Source: Lentzea guizhouensis | GTDB taxonomy: Bacteria > Actinomycetota > Actinomycetes > Mycobacteriales > Pseudonocardiaceae | Direction: 5' to 3' | NCBI RefSeq assembly: GCF_001701025.1 | Contig: NZ_CP016793.1 | Span: 8,184,001-8,248,000 of the forward strand | Length of the DNA: 64,000 nucleotides | Part shown: positions 8,411 to 17,071 of the stretch, one piece after another | Layout: each line of letters opens with the position of its first letter | How positions within the stretch are numbered: the stretch's first letter is position 1 | Notes under the pieces: model-generated | The model's input: the letters and a program-made list of their open reading frames with translations, nothing else | What the model was told of the DNA's origin: nothing | Databases searched by the model: none | Position numbers and translations under genes: made by a program

Positions 8411-8466
8411 GGTAGTAGGAAAGTGCTCGTTGGTCTTGAGTTGGTGGTACTTGCAGACGCCATCAG
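8411..8466. repeat. Half copy of the gene-end palindromic element
   Basis: These 56 bases match 38720-38775 at 45 positions, including an uninterrupted TTGAGTTGGTGGT. It corresponds to the right half of the 126-bp palindrome at 38643-38768. In both places it begins 5-10 bases beyond the stop codon of a minus-strand gene (glycerate kinase here, a GH43 gene there). The left half is missing here. Confidence 0.75.
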
Positions 8467-8475
8467 CCGGACCGG

Positions 8476-9590
8476 TCACGCCGCCCCTCCCTTCGCGACT
8501 ACGGACGGCAGCTCGCGGCCGACCTGCGCCAGCAGGGCGGGTGCCTGCTCCATCGCGGCCGCGAGGCTGCCCGTGCGGTTCAGCAACGACCACGCCGCGC
8601 TCACCCCCGCCGCACGCAACTGCTCCGCGGACAACCGGACGTCGCCGGCCACGACGACGACCGGGACGCCATGCCGTCCGGCCGCCTTCGCCACGCCGAC
8701 AGGTGCCTTGCCGCGCAGGCTCTGCTCGTCGAACCGGCCCTCGCCGACCACCACGAGCGCCGCCGTGCGCAGCGCCTCCTCCAGGCCGATCTCGCCCAGC
8801 ACGAAGTCCGCGCCGGACGAGCGCCGAGCACCGAGGGCGAAGAGGGCGGCGAACCCGGTGCCGCCGGCCGCACCCGCACCCGGCTCCCCGCTCAGGTCGT
8901 GGCCGACAGCTCGTTCCACGACCGACGCGAACTGCCGCAGCCCCCGTTCCAGCACCTCCACGTCCCGCGGTGAGGCACCCTTCTGCGGACCGAACACGGC
9001 CGCGGCGCCGGAGGGTCCGGTCAGCGGGTTGTCCACATCGGACGCCAGCGTCACCCGCGCCAGCCGCAGCCGGAAGTCGAGGCCTGCCAGGTCGACGTGC
9101 GCGACACCGGTCAGCGCGGCACCACCCGGCCCGACCGGCGCGCCGCGCGAGTCGGTGATCCGGCGCCGAGGGCGCAGCAGGCCGCTCCCCCGTCCGTGGT
9201 GGCGCTGCCGCCCACTGCAGCACGATGTCGAGGCACCCGTGGTCGAGCGGCGCGACCAGCCGGTGCCGTACGTGTCGGCCACCAGCGGCCGCCACGCCGT
9301 CCGGCAGACACCGAGCCCGCTCGCGAGCGCCAGCTCGACCACCGCACGGGTCCCGCGACCGCGAACGCCGCCCGCACCGGCCGTCCGGTCGGACCGGTGA
9401 CGTCGACGTGCACCTCGCGGTACCCGGCCCGCGCCAGCGCGGCGAGCGTTCCCTCGCCGCCGTCCGCCACCGGCATCGCCACCGCCGCTCCACCCGCGGC
9501 GACGACGCCGGACACGACGGCCGCGCACGCCTGCTCCGCGGTCAGGCTGCCGCGGAACTTGTCCAGGCACACGAGCACCGTCCTGCTCAT
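8476..9590 (-). pseudogene. Glycerate 2-kinase family gene with several frameshifts
   Basis: The start MSRTVLVCLDKFRGSLTAE and PVADGGEGTL are the N-terminal signature of GlxK/GarK-type glycerate kinases, and the 3' half (DSRGAPVGPGGAALTG, ASDVDNPLTGPSGAA, GFAALFALGA, VGEGRFDEQSLRGK) is also normal. Between about 9180 and 9375 the homology jumps among all three frames: VVELALASGLG and VADTYGTG in one, LDHGCLDIVL in another, VGGSATTDGGA in a third. At least four indels are needed. The start overlaps the LarA stop (ATGA), so it was the third gene of an amidohydrolase-larA-kinase operon. It is either a pseudogene or a badly assembled stretch. Confidence 0.8.
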
Positions 9591-10870
9591 CGCACCGCCC
9601 CGGTGACGTACGGGATGGTCTGCGGTCCTTCAGGAAGCACGCACAGGCGGGCTCCGGGACCGGCGGCCGCGAGCGCCTCCGCCACCGTGCGCGAGATGTC
9701 CGCGGTCTGCTCCAGGTGTGCCGTGGCCAGCTCCGCGTCGGTCAGGTGCGAGGTGTGCACGACGACCCGGCAGTCGGCCTGGATGCGCGCCTGGATCTGC
9801 ACCTGCCACTGGTCGGGCACGGTGACCCGGCGCGAGGAGATCTCCGCGGACAACGCCGCGGGCGAGCCGGCCGAGGCCAGCACCTCGCGGTACGAGCCGT
9901 GGCCGGGGAACCCGTCGCGGCACTCGGCGGCGCACACGATCGTGCCGCCCGGCCGCACCACCTGGTAGGCCGCGGACATGCCCTTCACCGACTGGTAGAG
10001 GTTCTGGTCGAGCGGGTAGCCGGAGTTCGTCGTCACCACCACGTCGAAGGGCTGCGGCACCGGCCGCATCGCGACCTCGCGGGCCGTGCGCACGGCCGCC
10101 GCGTGCATCTCCAGCAGGTCTCCGCCGAACGCGGCGACGACCTCCCTGTCCTGGTTCAGCACCACGTCGAACCCGAACGTCACACCGGTCGCGGCCGCGA
10201 TGGCGCGCACGTCGTCGTGCACCGGGTTGCCCTCGACAACGCCCCAGGCCGCCCGCGGGTGGCCGATGCGGCGGGCGTCGTGCAGCACCAGCACCGTCTC
10301 CAGCGCGGCGAGACCGGGTGCGACGAGCTTCGGCCCGCCGGAGAACCCGGCGAAGAAGTGCGGCTCGACGAACCCCGTGGTGATCCGCACGTCCGCGGCC
10401 ACCCACTCGCTGTTGAGCCACACCGGGACGTCCGCGCCGAGCTTCCCCAGCCACGTCAGGCTGTCCCGGTCGCGGGCGTCGTGGTTGACGACCCGCACCG
10501 AGTCGACCACCTCGTCGCCGAACATCGCCCGCAGCTCCGCGTCGGTGTTGCCGCGGTGGGTGCCGGTCGCGACCAGCACCACGACGTCGTCGAGGTCGAC
10601 CAGCCCGTCGAGCTCCGCCAGCACCGCCGGGATCATCAGGTGGCGCGGCTGCGGCCGGGTGCCGTCACAGGCGGAGATCGCCACGGTCTGCCCGCGGCGC
10701 ACCCGGTCGCGCAACGGCGGTCCCGCGACCGGGAACCGCAACGCCCGGCGCAGCACCTGTTCCGGCGGTTCCGGCACCGGGTGGTGCCGCGGTGTCACGA
10801 CCGTGGTCACCGCCGGGTCGACGCGCAGGTCCAGTCCCGTCTCGCCGTAGGCCGGCCGCACGACGTCCAT
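9587..10870 (-). CDS. larA: LarA-family nickel-dependent racemase
   Basis: 427 aa, normal length for LarA (lactate racemase; relatives racemise other 2-hydroxy acids). The motif EPHFFAGFSGGPKLVAPG carries the conserved His and the Lys that covalently holds the nickel-pincer cofactor, and LHDARRIGHPRA supplies a further conserved His region. ATG 10870 overlaps the upstream amidohydrolase stop by ATGA, and its own stop overlaps the broken glycerate kinase start. Its cofactor genes larB and larE survive only as a fused remnant at 8091-8410, so activity would depend on cofactor genes elsewhere. In context it may interconvert a hydroxy acid formed during sugar-acid breakdown, for example lactate from a deoxysugar; this is inference. 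Confidence 0.85.
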   Translation of the reverse strand: MDVVRPAYGETGLDLRVDPAVTTVVTPRHHPVPEPPEQVLRRALRFPVAGPPLRDRVRRGQTVAISACDGTRPQPRHLMIPAVLAELDGLVDLDDVVVLVATGTHRGNTDAELRAMFGDEVVDSVRVVNHDARDRDSLTWLGKLGADVPVWLNSEWVAADVRITTGFVEPHFFAGFSGGPKLVAPGLAALETVLVLHDARRIGHPRAAWGVVEGNPVHDDVRAIAAATGVTFGFDVVLNQDREVVAAFGGDLLEMHAAAVRTAREVAMRPVPQPFDVVVTTNSGYPLDQNLYQSVKGMSAAYQVVRPGGTIVCAAECRDGFPGHGSYREVLASAGSPAALSAEISSRRVTVPDQWQVQIQARIQADCRVVVHTSHLTDAELATAHLEQTADISRTVAEALAAAGPGARLCVLPEGPQTIPYVTGAVR

Positions 10871-11778
10871 CACCGCCGCCCCAACCGGTAGACGCGGGCG
10901 GCCGTGCCGGCGAGCACCTCGGCGCGCTCGGCCGGGGACAGCCCGCACAGCAACGCTTCGGCCGCGCCCAGCACCTCCCCGTACTCGCCGGCGAGCAGGC
11001 ACACCGGCCAGTCGGAGCCGACCATCAGCCGGTCCGGCCCGAACACCTCCAGCGCCAGGTCGACGCACGGCCGCAGGTCCTCCACCGTCCACTCCGGACC
11101 GGCCTCCGTCACGAGCCCGGACACCTTGGCGGTCACGTTCGGTTCGGCCGCCAGCGCCGACAGGTGCGTGGCCCACGGCTGGTACACCCGGTGGGCGATG
11201 CCCGGCTTGGACAGGTGGTCGACGACGAACACCAAGTCCGGCACCGATCTCACGGCCACCAGCGCGGCGGGCAGCTGGTGCGGACGGGTCAGCAGGTCGT
11301 AGGCCAGCCCGGCGTCGCGCACCGCCCGCAAGCCGGTCAGCACGGCAGGCAGCACCAGCCAGCCGGGGTCGGGTTCGGACTGCACCAGGTGCCGCACGCC
11401 CACCAACCGGTCGCCACCCGGTCCCGACCGCAGCCGGTCGAGCTGCTCGGCGACGTCGGGCGCGGTGAGATCCGCCCAGCCGACGACACCCGCGACGAGC
11501 TCGGACTCCCCTGCCAGAGCGAGGAAGTCGGCCGTCTCGTCGACGTCGTCGAGCACCTGGACCAGCACGGTGGCGTCCACTCCGGCCGGTCCGGTCACCT
11601 CCGCCAGGTCCGCGAGCCCGAAGTCGCGGCGGATCCGTGCGGCCTCCGGCGCGTCGAGCCAGTCCTGCGGGCGGGCGGAGAGGTCCCACAGGTGGTGGTG
11701 GGCGTCGATCCGGCGAGGCGGGGCCGTGCCCGCACCCGCGGCCGGCAGCTCCGCCGTGCTCCCGTCGATGTCACCCAT
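10870..11778 (-). CDS. Amidohydrolase family protein, L-fuconolactonase-like
   Basis: 302-aa member of the amidohydrolase-2/COG3618 group, which includes L-fucono-1,5-lactonase, L-rhamnono-lactonase and 2-pyrone-4,6-dicarboxylate lactonase. Metal or catalytic motifs are DAHHHLWD near residue 24, VVDHLSKPG and MVGSDWPVCL. A role opening a sugar lactone to its aldonic acid fits the divergent neighbours: an enolase-superfamily dehydratase and a rhamnose mutarotase. The N-terminal 20 residues are low-complexity and the true start may be slightly downstream. It is the first gene of the minus-strand amidohydrolase-larA-kinase unit and follows a strong hairpin that ends the gntR transcript. Confidence 0.8.
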   Translation of the reverse strand: MGDIDGSTAELPAAGAGTAPPRRIDAHHHLWDLSARPQDWLDAPEAARIRRDFGLADLAEVTGPAGVDATVLVQVLDDVDETADFLALAGESELVAGVVGWADLTAPDVAEQLDRLRSGPGGDRLVGVRHLVQSEPDPGWLVLPAVLTGLRAVRDAGLAYDLLTRPHQLPAALVAVRSVPDLVFVVDHLSKPGIAHRVYQPWATHLSALAAEPNVTAKVSGLVTEAGPEWTVEDLRPCVDLALEVFGPDRLMVGSDWPVCLLAGEYGEVLGAAEALLCGLSPAERAEVLAGTAARVYRLGRR

Positions 11779-11817
11779 GACCCAGTCGCTCCGTTCGTCG
11801 AATGCGTGCGGGAGGAG

Positions 11818-11851
11818 CGGCGCACCGCGGTGGCGGAACCGCGGTGCGCCG
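11818..11851 (-). terminator. Perfect hairpin after the gntR gene
   Basis: A 14-bp perfect stem (arms 11818-11831 and 11838-11851, starting CGGCGCACCG) closes a 6-base loop, 15 bases beyond the stop codon of the GntR gene. There is no U-tract, as is usual in high-GC actinomycetes. It should separate gntR from the amidohydrolase operon. Confidence 0.75.
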
Positions 11852-11866
11852 GCAGGTGCAACCAGC

Positions 11867-12646
11867 TCAGCGGTCCAGGCGGCCCGGCTCGCCCACGTCC
11901 GTGCGGCGCACGAGCCAGGCCTCGGTGATGTGGGTGGACATGGCCTCGGCGGCGCCTTCCGGGTCGTGCGCCGCGATGCGCTCGCAGATCCGCCGGTGCC
12001 CCCGGTTCGAGGCCGCGCACAGTTCGCTGTCGGTCCTGCCCGTGTACCGGGCGGTGTTGAAGACCTGGCTCTCCAGTGACCGCACCACTCCCCTGGCGAT
12101 GCGGTTGCCGGACGCGCGCATGATCGTGTCGTGGAAGGCGTGGTCCTGTTCGCGGTAGGCGGTGGGATCGTCCACCAGCTGGTCCATCAGGTCCACGAGG
12201 TCGCGCAGCGCGACGACGGTGGCGTTGTCGGCGACCCGCGCGGCGACCAGGGCCATGTCGGACTCGAGCAACCGGCGGGTGACCACCAGGTCGTCCAGCA
12301 CGCCCAGCGTCTCGTCCTCGGCGACCGCGGCGGCCAGCACGAGCTCGTCGAGCATGTTCCACGTCGACGGCGGTGTCACCAGCGTGCCGGCGCCTTGGCG
12401 CACTTGGACGAGGCCCTTCTCCTGCAACACCTTCACCGCCTCGCGGACCACCGTGCGGCTCACCGAGAACGTCTCGCACAGCACCGGCTCCGGTGGCAGC
12501 GACGTCCCCGGCGGGTGGTCTCCGCGCACGATCCGCTCCACGAGCTCGGTCGTGATCGCCCTGGCCAGGTTCGCCGGCCCGCGCACCCACCCCGGCGCGG
12601 GGTGCGCGCCCACGGCGGTGCCGGGGTGCTGACCTGATGCCGTCAT
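11867..12646 (-). CDS. GntR/FadR-family transcriptional regulator
   Basis: 259 aa. The winged helix-turn-helix (about residues 30-95) contains PEPVLCETFSVSRTVVREAVKVLQEKGLVQVRQGAGT, and the C-terminal all-helical FCD effector domain holds His residues typical of metal-binding FCD proteins (HAFHDTIMRASGN, NRGHRRICERIAAHD, HITEAW). FCD regulators usually sense sugar acids or other organic acids. GGAGGGG lies 4 bases before the ATG. It is divergent from the ABC importer at 12797, and the gap contains a promoter covered by palindromes, so it very likely represses that operon. A close paralogue, with nearly identical recognition helix, is at 46383-47156. Confidence 0.9.
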   Translation of the reverse strand: MTASGQHPGTAVGAHPAPGWVRGPANLARAITTELVERIVRGDHPPGTSLPPEPVLCETFSVSRTVVREAVKVLQEKGLVQVRQGAGTLVTPPSTWNMLDELVLAAAVAEDETLGVLDDLVVTRRLLESDMALVAARVADNATVVALRDLVDLMDQLVDDPTAYREQDHAFHDTIMRASGNRIARGVVRSLESQVFNTARYTGRTDSELCAASNRGHRRICERIAAHDPEGAAEAMSTHITEAWLVRRTDVGEPGRLDR

Positions 12647-12712
12647 CCGCCCCTCCGGTCGCGCCCAGCCGATGCGCTGGAACGCGCTGCGGAGCGTACC
12701 CCGAATGACCCG

Positions 12713-12741
12713 TTGACGTAATACGTCATACGAATTACGTT
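12713..12741 (+). promoter_or_regulatory. Promoter with overlapping GntR-type operator
   Basis: -35 TTGACG (12713-12718) and -10 TACGTT (12736-12741) are separated by 17 bases. A perfect 15-bp palindrome TGACGTA-A-TACGTCA (12714-12728) covers the -35, and a second inverted repeat CGTAAT/ATTACG (12717-12722 and 12734-12739) spans the spacer. This is a textbook repressor position. The divergent GntR protein at 11867-12646 is the likely binder. The AT-rich island stands out from its surroundings. Confidence 0.75.
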
Positions 12742-12796
12742 CAGCAGACCTCGTCGGGCCGGTCCCCCGGCCAACCGTCTCGGGAAGTGAGCAGCG

Positions 12797-14062
12797 ATGA
12801 AGCAGCGCACACTGTGGTCGGCCGTCCTGGTGGCGGGACTCGCGTTCACAGCGGGTTGCGGGAGCGCGTCCGGTCCGGGTTCGTCGGCCGGCGGTACGAG
12901 CGACAAGCTCGTGGTGTGGGACTGGAAGTCCGGTGACGCGAAGGCCGCCGCCTACGTCGAGAAGGCCAAGGCGGACTTCGCGAAGAAGCACCCCGGCGTG
13001 CGGGTCGAGTTCGTGGCGCAGCCGTTCGACCAGTACTACACGCTGCTCGGCGCGGCCGTCCAAGCCGGCCAGGGCCCGGACGTGGTGCTTTTCAACGGCG
13101 GTGGCCAGATCCGCGACCGGTCCGACGCGCTCACCCCGCTCGACTCCTACGTGTCCGACGACCGGAAGCGGTTGGCGGGCTGGGACGCGTTCACCGAGGA
13201 CGGCAAGGCCTACGCGGAACCGGTGACCCTGCAGGGCCACCCGATCTACTACAACAAGGACCTGTACCAGAAGGCCGGCCTCGACTCCCCAGCGAAGAAC
13301 TGGGATGACTTCGTGCGCGACTGCGGTGTCGTAACGCAGAAGACCGGAGCCAAGTGCTTCGCGCTGGGCAACAAGGAGGGCATCGGGATCCAGTTCTTCC
13401 TGTCCGCCATGGGTTCCGCGGTGCTGACCCCGCAGGAGTACGACGACTGGATCGCCGGCAGGCGCAACTGGTCGTCACCGGACGTGAAGAAGATCTTCGA
13501 GCTGTGGAAGCAGACCGGCGACAGCGGCCTGAACACCGACGGCGCCAACTCCACCGCGATGTTCAACGACGCGTTCGCCGCGTTCAACTCGGGCAAGGCG
13601 GCCAACGTCATCGGCCTGATGTCCGACGTCGGGCACTGGAAGGACTTCGCCGAGTTCCTCACCCCGGAGAAGGTCGGCGTCATGCCGGCGCCCGTCGTGA
13701 ACCCGGCCGCGAAGCCGAGCCTGGCCTACGACGGCGGAATCGGGTACGCCGTCACGAAGTGGACGAAGGACCAGAAGGTCGCCGCCGACCTGGTGCGGTC
13801 GCTGACCTCCACCGAGGCGCTCAAGGCGTTCTACCTCGACGGTGGCGCGATCGCGGCCGACACGACGATCGACACCTCCGCGGGCGGTCCGGCGGTCAAG
13901 ACCATCGTCAGCGAGGTGAAGTCCGGCAAGCCCGCCCTGCACGTGGCGCTGTCGTCCAAGACGGTCGACCTCATGGGCCGGCTCTCGCAGCAGCTGCTCA
14001 GCGGTTCGACCACAGTGGACGACGTGCTGCAGCAGCTCGCCGCGTCCGACAAGACGGGCTGA
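12797..14062 (+). CDS. Sugar ABC transporter, lipoprotein substrate-binding protein
   Basis: 421-aa family 1 extracellular solute-binding protein. The signal MKQRTLWSAVLVAGLAFTAGC ends in a lipobox with Cys 21, followed by a Gly/Ser-rich tether and the mature start KLVVWDWKSGDAKAAAYVEKAK. GPDVVLFNGGGQIRDRSDALTPLDSYV and HPIYYNKDLYQKAGL are typical of oligosaccharide binders. It is the first gene of binding protein-permease-permease-dehydratase-mutarotase, controlled by the GntR-type operator just upstream. The ligand is unknown; the downstream genes suggest a deoxysugar, uronate or other sugar acid derived from plant polymers. Confidence 0.88.
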   Translation: MKQRTLWSAVLVAGLAFTAGCGSASGPGSSAGGTSDKLVVWDWKSGDAKAAAYVEKAKADFAKKHPGVRVEFVAQPFDQYYTLLGAAVQAGQGPDVVLFNGGGQIRDRSDALTPLDSYVSDDRKRLAGWDAFTEDGKAYAEPVTLQGHPIYYNKDLYQKAGLDSPAKNWDDFVRDCGVVTQKTGAKCFALGNKEGIGIQFFLSAMGSAVLTPQEYDDWIAGRRNWSSPDVKKIFELWKQTGDSGLNTDGANSTAMFNDAFAAFNSGKAANVIGLMSDVGHWKDFAEFLTPEKVGVMPAPVVNPAAKPSLAYDGGIGYAVTKWTKDQKVAADLVRSLTSTEALKAFYLDGGAIAADTTIDTSAGGPAVKTIVSEVKSGKPALHVALSSKTVDLMGRLSQQLLSGSTTVDDVLQQLAASDKTG

Positions 14063-14066
14063 CGGC

Positions 14067-15017
14067 GTGACGGCGCCCTCCCTCTCCCCCGCGGGCCCGG
14101 CCACGACCGGGCCCGCCAGGCCGGTCCCCCGTCCCATGCGGCGGCGCCGCGGTGGCCTGCGGTCCGAACGGCTTGCTCCACTGGTGCTCCTGGCACCGGC
14201 CGTCCTCGTCATCGTCGGGCTGCGGCTGTGGCCGCTGGTGCTCGGGATCAACTTCTCGTTCACCGGCGACGGCGACCGCGACGGCCAGGCCGTCGGGTTC
14301 GACAACTACCTCACGCTGCTCGGCGACCCGCTGTTCCGCACCGCGCTGCGCAACGTCGGTCTGCTCGTGCTGCTGCTGCCGGTGGCGGTGGCGGTCCCCG
14401 GCCTGCTCGCGACGTTCATCTACCTCAAGGTGCCGGGACACCGCGTCCACCGCGGCGTGTACTTCTTCCCGGCCGTGCTCTCGCCGGTGATCGTCGGCGC
14501 GATCTTCACCCTGCTGCTGGCGTTCGACGGTCCGGTCAACGCCCTGCTCGGCCTCGCGGGTCTCGGGCCGGTCGACTGGCTCGGCGACCCCGACGTGGCG
14601 ATCTTCGCGGTGGTCGGCGTGCACGTGTGGGCGACCTTCGGCATGGGGCTGGTCGTGTTCCTGGCCGGGTTCGCCACCCTCGACCGCTCGCTGCTCGACG
14701 CCGCGGAGGTGGACGGGGCGTCGCTGGCGCAGCGGATCCGGCACGTGGTCGTGCCGGGCCTGTCCCGCACGATCCAGTTCGTCTTCGTCACCACCATGAT
14801 CGGGCTGCTGACGTCGATGTTCGGCCTGGTCTACGTGATGACCAGCGGCGGCCCGGAGGGGTCGACCTACCTGCCCGAGTACTACGTCTGGATCCAGCAG
14901 GGGCAGTTCGGCCAGCCGGCGCTCGCCTCCGCGGCTTCCACGGCGTTGTTCCTGATCATGCTCGTCGTCGGGCTGGCGCAGGTCGCCGTCCTGCGGCGGT
15001 CGGGCAGGGAGGACTGA
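14067..15017 (+). CDS. Sugar ABC transporter permease (MalF type)
   Basis: 316 aa, six predicted membrane spans after a charged, Pro-rich N-terminus ending PMRRRRGGLRSERL. The cytoplasmic EAA loop is recognisable as LLDAAEVDGASLAQRIRHVVVP. GTG at 14067 lies four bases after the binding-protein stop. No ATPase gene accompanies it, so a shared MsiK-like ATPase is expected from elsewhere. Confidence 0.88.
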   Translation: MTAPSLSPAGPATTGPARPVPRPMRRRRGGLRSERLAPLVLLAPAVLVIVGLRLWPLVLGINFSFTGDGDRDGQAVGFDNYLTLLGDPLFRTALRNVGLLVLLLPVAVAVPGLLATFIYLKVPGHRVHRGVYFFPAVLSPVIVGAIFTLLLAFDGPVNALLGLAGLGPVDWLGDPDVAIFAVVGVHVWATFGMGLVVFLAGFATLDRSLLDAAEVDGASLAQRIRHVVVPGLSRTIQFVFVTTMIGLLTSMFGLVYVMTSGGPEGSTYLPEYYVWIQQGQFGQPALASAASTALFLIMLVVGLAQVAVLRRSGRED

Positions 15018-15844
15018 TGACCGGCACCCGGCTGACCCGGTGGGTGGTCGCGATCCCGATGGCCCTGCTCGCACTGGCCACGGTCTACCCGCTCGTGTTC
15101 ACGGCCAACGTGGCGATGAAGACCCGCCGCGAGTACGTGCTCGACCGGTTCTCCCCGGCCGGCTCGTTGAGCTTCGACAACGTCGTCAGGGCGTGGACCA
15201 GCGTCGGGATGTCGCGCTACTTCCTCAACTCGGTGGTCGTGGTGACCTGTTCGGTGGCGCTGCTGCTCCTGCTCGGGTCGATGGCGGGTTTCGTGCTGGC
15301 ACGACTGCGGTTCCGCGGCTCGTCGGTGCTCTTCCTGGGCGTGCTGGCGGCGTTGTTCATCCCGTTCCAGGTGATCATGGTGCCGCTGGCGCGGATCATG
15401 GCGGACACGGGGCTCCTCGACACCTACCCCGGGCTGGTGCTGGCCTACGTGGCGCAGTTCCTGCCGTTCACGATCTTCCTGCTCACCAGCTACTACTCGA
15501 CCGTGCCCGCGGAGATCGTGGACGCCGCCCGCATCGACGGGAACTCCGTCTACGGGGTCTACTGGCGCATCATGCTTCCGATCGGCACGCCCGCGTTGCT
15601 GTCGGTCGGTGTGCTCAACGCGCTCTTCTGCTGGAACGACGTGCTCATCTCGTTGCTGGTGATGCCGTCGGCGGAGCACCGCACGCTCATGGTCGGCGTG
15701 ACGTCGTTGCGCGGGCAGTACTCCGACGACATCCCCACCTTCGCCTCCGGCGTGCTCATCGCCGCGGTCCCCGTCCTGCTCGTCTACCTCTTCCTGCAAC
15801 GACAGATCGCCGACGGGGTCACCGCCGGGTCGACGAAGGGCTGA
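15017..15844 (+). CDS. Sugar ABC transporter permease (MalG type)
   Basis: 275 aa, six membrane spans. The EAA loop reads EIVDAARIDGNSVYGVYWRIMLP. ATG overlaps the preceding stop by four bases (ATGA), with AGGGAGGA upstream, so the permease pair is translationally coupled. The dehydratase gene starts immediately afterwards, joining transport and catabolism. Confidence 0.88.
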   Translation: MTGTRLTRWVVAIPMALLALATVYPLVFTANVAMKTRREYVLDRFSPAGSLSFDNVVRAWTSVGMSRYFLNSVVVVTCSVALLLLLGSMAGFVLARLRFRGSSVLFLGVLAALFIPFQVIMVPLARIMADTGLLDTYPGLVLAYVAQFLPFTIFLLTSYYSTVPAEIVDAARIDGNSVYGVYWRIMLPIGTPALLSVGVLNALFCWNDVLISLLVMPSAEHRTLMVGVTSLRGQYSDDIPTFASGVLIAAVPVLLVYLFLQRQIADGVTAGSTKG

Positions 15845-15845
15845 C

Positions 15846-17027
15846 ATGCGCATCACTGGTCTGCGGACCCTCACCACGGTCCAGGACTGGGGCCGGCCGG
15901 TCGGTGACGCCAACGGCGTCTACGCCGACGGGCTGGTCCGGGTCCCCGTCGTCGTCGTGGAGACCGACACCGGCCTGACGGGGGTCGGTCTCGGGCCGCA
16001 CGTGGAGGCCGACGCCGTCTTCGCCGCCATCGAGGGCGAGGACCCGCGGTCGGTCACCGCCCTCTACGACCGGATGCTGCGCCGGGTGTTCAAGGCGGGT
16101 CACTCCGGCGCGGTGTTCGGCACGATCGGCGCGGTCGACACCGCGTTGTGGGACATCAAGGCGCAGGCGGCGGGCGAACCGCTGTGGCGGCTGCTCGGCG
16201 GGCGCGACCGCCGCGTGCCCGCCTACGCCTCCGGGTTGTGCGTGGCGCTGACCGACGACGAGCTCGTCGCCGTGTACCGGGAGTACGCGGCACACGGCGT
16301 GCGCGCGGCGAAGCTCAAGGGCGGTCTCGACGTCGACCGCGACCGGCACCGCCTCACGCTGGTCCGCGACGTCCTCACCGAGGCGGGCCGCGGTGCCCGG
16401 CCCAGCCTGATGCTCGACGTCAACGAGACCTGGACGCGCAAGCAGGCGGTCCGCTACGTGAGCGAGCTGGAACGCAGCTTTGACCTGACCTGGGTCGAGG
16501 AACCGGTGCGGCGCTGGGACGTGGAGGGCCACGCGGCGGTGGGGCGCGGAATCCGCGCGTCGGTCGCCACCGGGGAGAACCTCACCGGGCTCGAACAGCA
16601 CCGCCCGCTGATCGCCGCCGGTGCCGTCGACGTCGTGCAGACCGCCGCGGTCTGGGGCGTCACCCACTTCCTGCGGGTCGCCGCGCTCGCCCACGCGCAC
16701 GACCTGCCCGTGAGCCCCATCGGCACCAGCCCGGTCGGCCTGCTGCACGCCGCCGCGTCCGTGCCCAACCACCTGGTGAGCGAACTGCAGGACCTCCGCC
16801 CGGCGGTGGGCGTGGAGATCGACCTGGCCGTGGCCGACGGGGCGTACGTCCTGGGCGAGGCCCCCGGCCTCGGGCTGCGGATCGACGAGGAGAAGATCGC
16901 CGCGGCCGGGCACCTGCTGCCCGGTGAGCTGTCCGGCGGCCCCCACATCCGGCCGGAACGCGCCGGGCACCGCCTGCACGCCGTGGAGTCCGGTCAGGAC
17001 GTGGAAAGCCCCGTGCTCAACGCGTAG
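15846..17027 (+). CDS. Enolase-superfamily sugar-acid dehydratase (mandelate racemase/muconate lactonizing enzyme type)
   Basis: 393 aa. The capping domain is followed by a TIM barrel with the KxK catalytic pair in AAKLKGG (about residue 157) and metal ligands in LMLDVNETW, WVEEPV and TGENL. This group removes water from aldonic or uronic acids to give 2-keto-3-deoxy acids. The His expected on the opposite face in the mandelate racemase group is not evident: the matching stretch reads LPVSPIGTSPVG. The enzyme may therefore use only the Lys-side base or belong to a distinct subgroup. It sits two bases after the permease and before a rhamnose mutarotase. The substrate cannot be read from sequence. 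Confidence 0.82.
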   Translation: MRITGLRTLTTVQDWGRPVGDANGVYADGLVRVPVVVVETDTGLTGVGLGPHVEADAVFAAIEGEDPRSVTALYDRMLRRVFKAGHSGAVFGTIGAVDTALWDIKAQAAGEPLWRLLGGRDRRVPAYASGLCVALTDDELVAVYREYAAHGVRAAKLKGGLDVDRDRHRLTLVRDVLTEAGRGARPSLMLDVNETWTRKQAVRYVSELERSFDLTWVEEPVRRWDVEGHAAVGRGIRASVATGENLTGLEQHRPLIAAGAVDVVQTAAVWGVTHFLRVAALAHAHDLPVSPIGTSPVGLLHAAASVPNHLVSELQDLRPAVGVEIDLAVADGAYVLGEAPGLGLRIDEEKIAAAGHLLPGELSGGPHIRPERAGHRLHAVESGQDVESPVLNA

Positions 17028-17071
17028 AACCGAATCCGCGACCCCACCGCCGTCGAAGGAGAACTCCCCGC

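Noticed and set aside
11867..13240. Longer N-terminal version of the GntR gene
   Set aside because: The extra 200 residues would run across the promoter and the binding-protein gene on the other strand; the ATG at 12646 has a good ribosome site and gives a normal FCD regulator.
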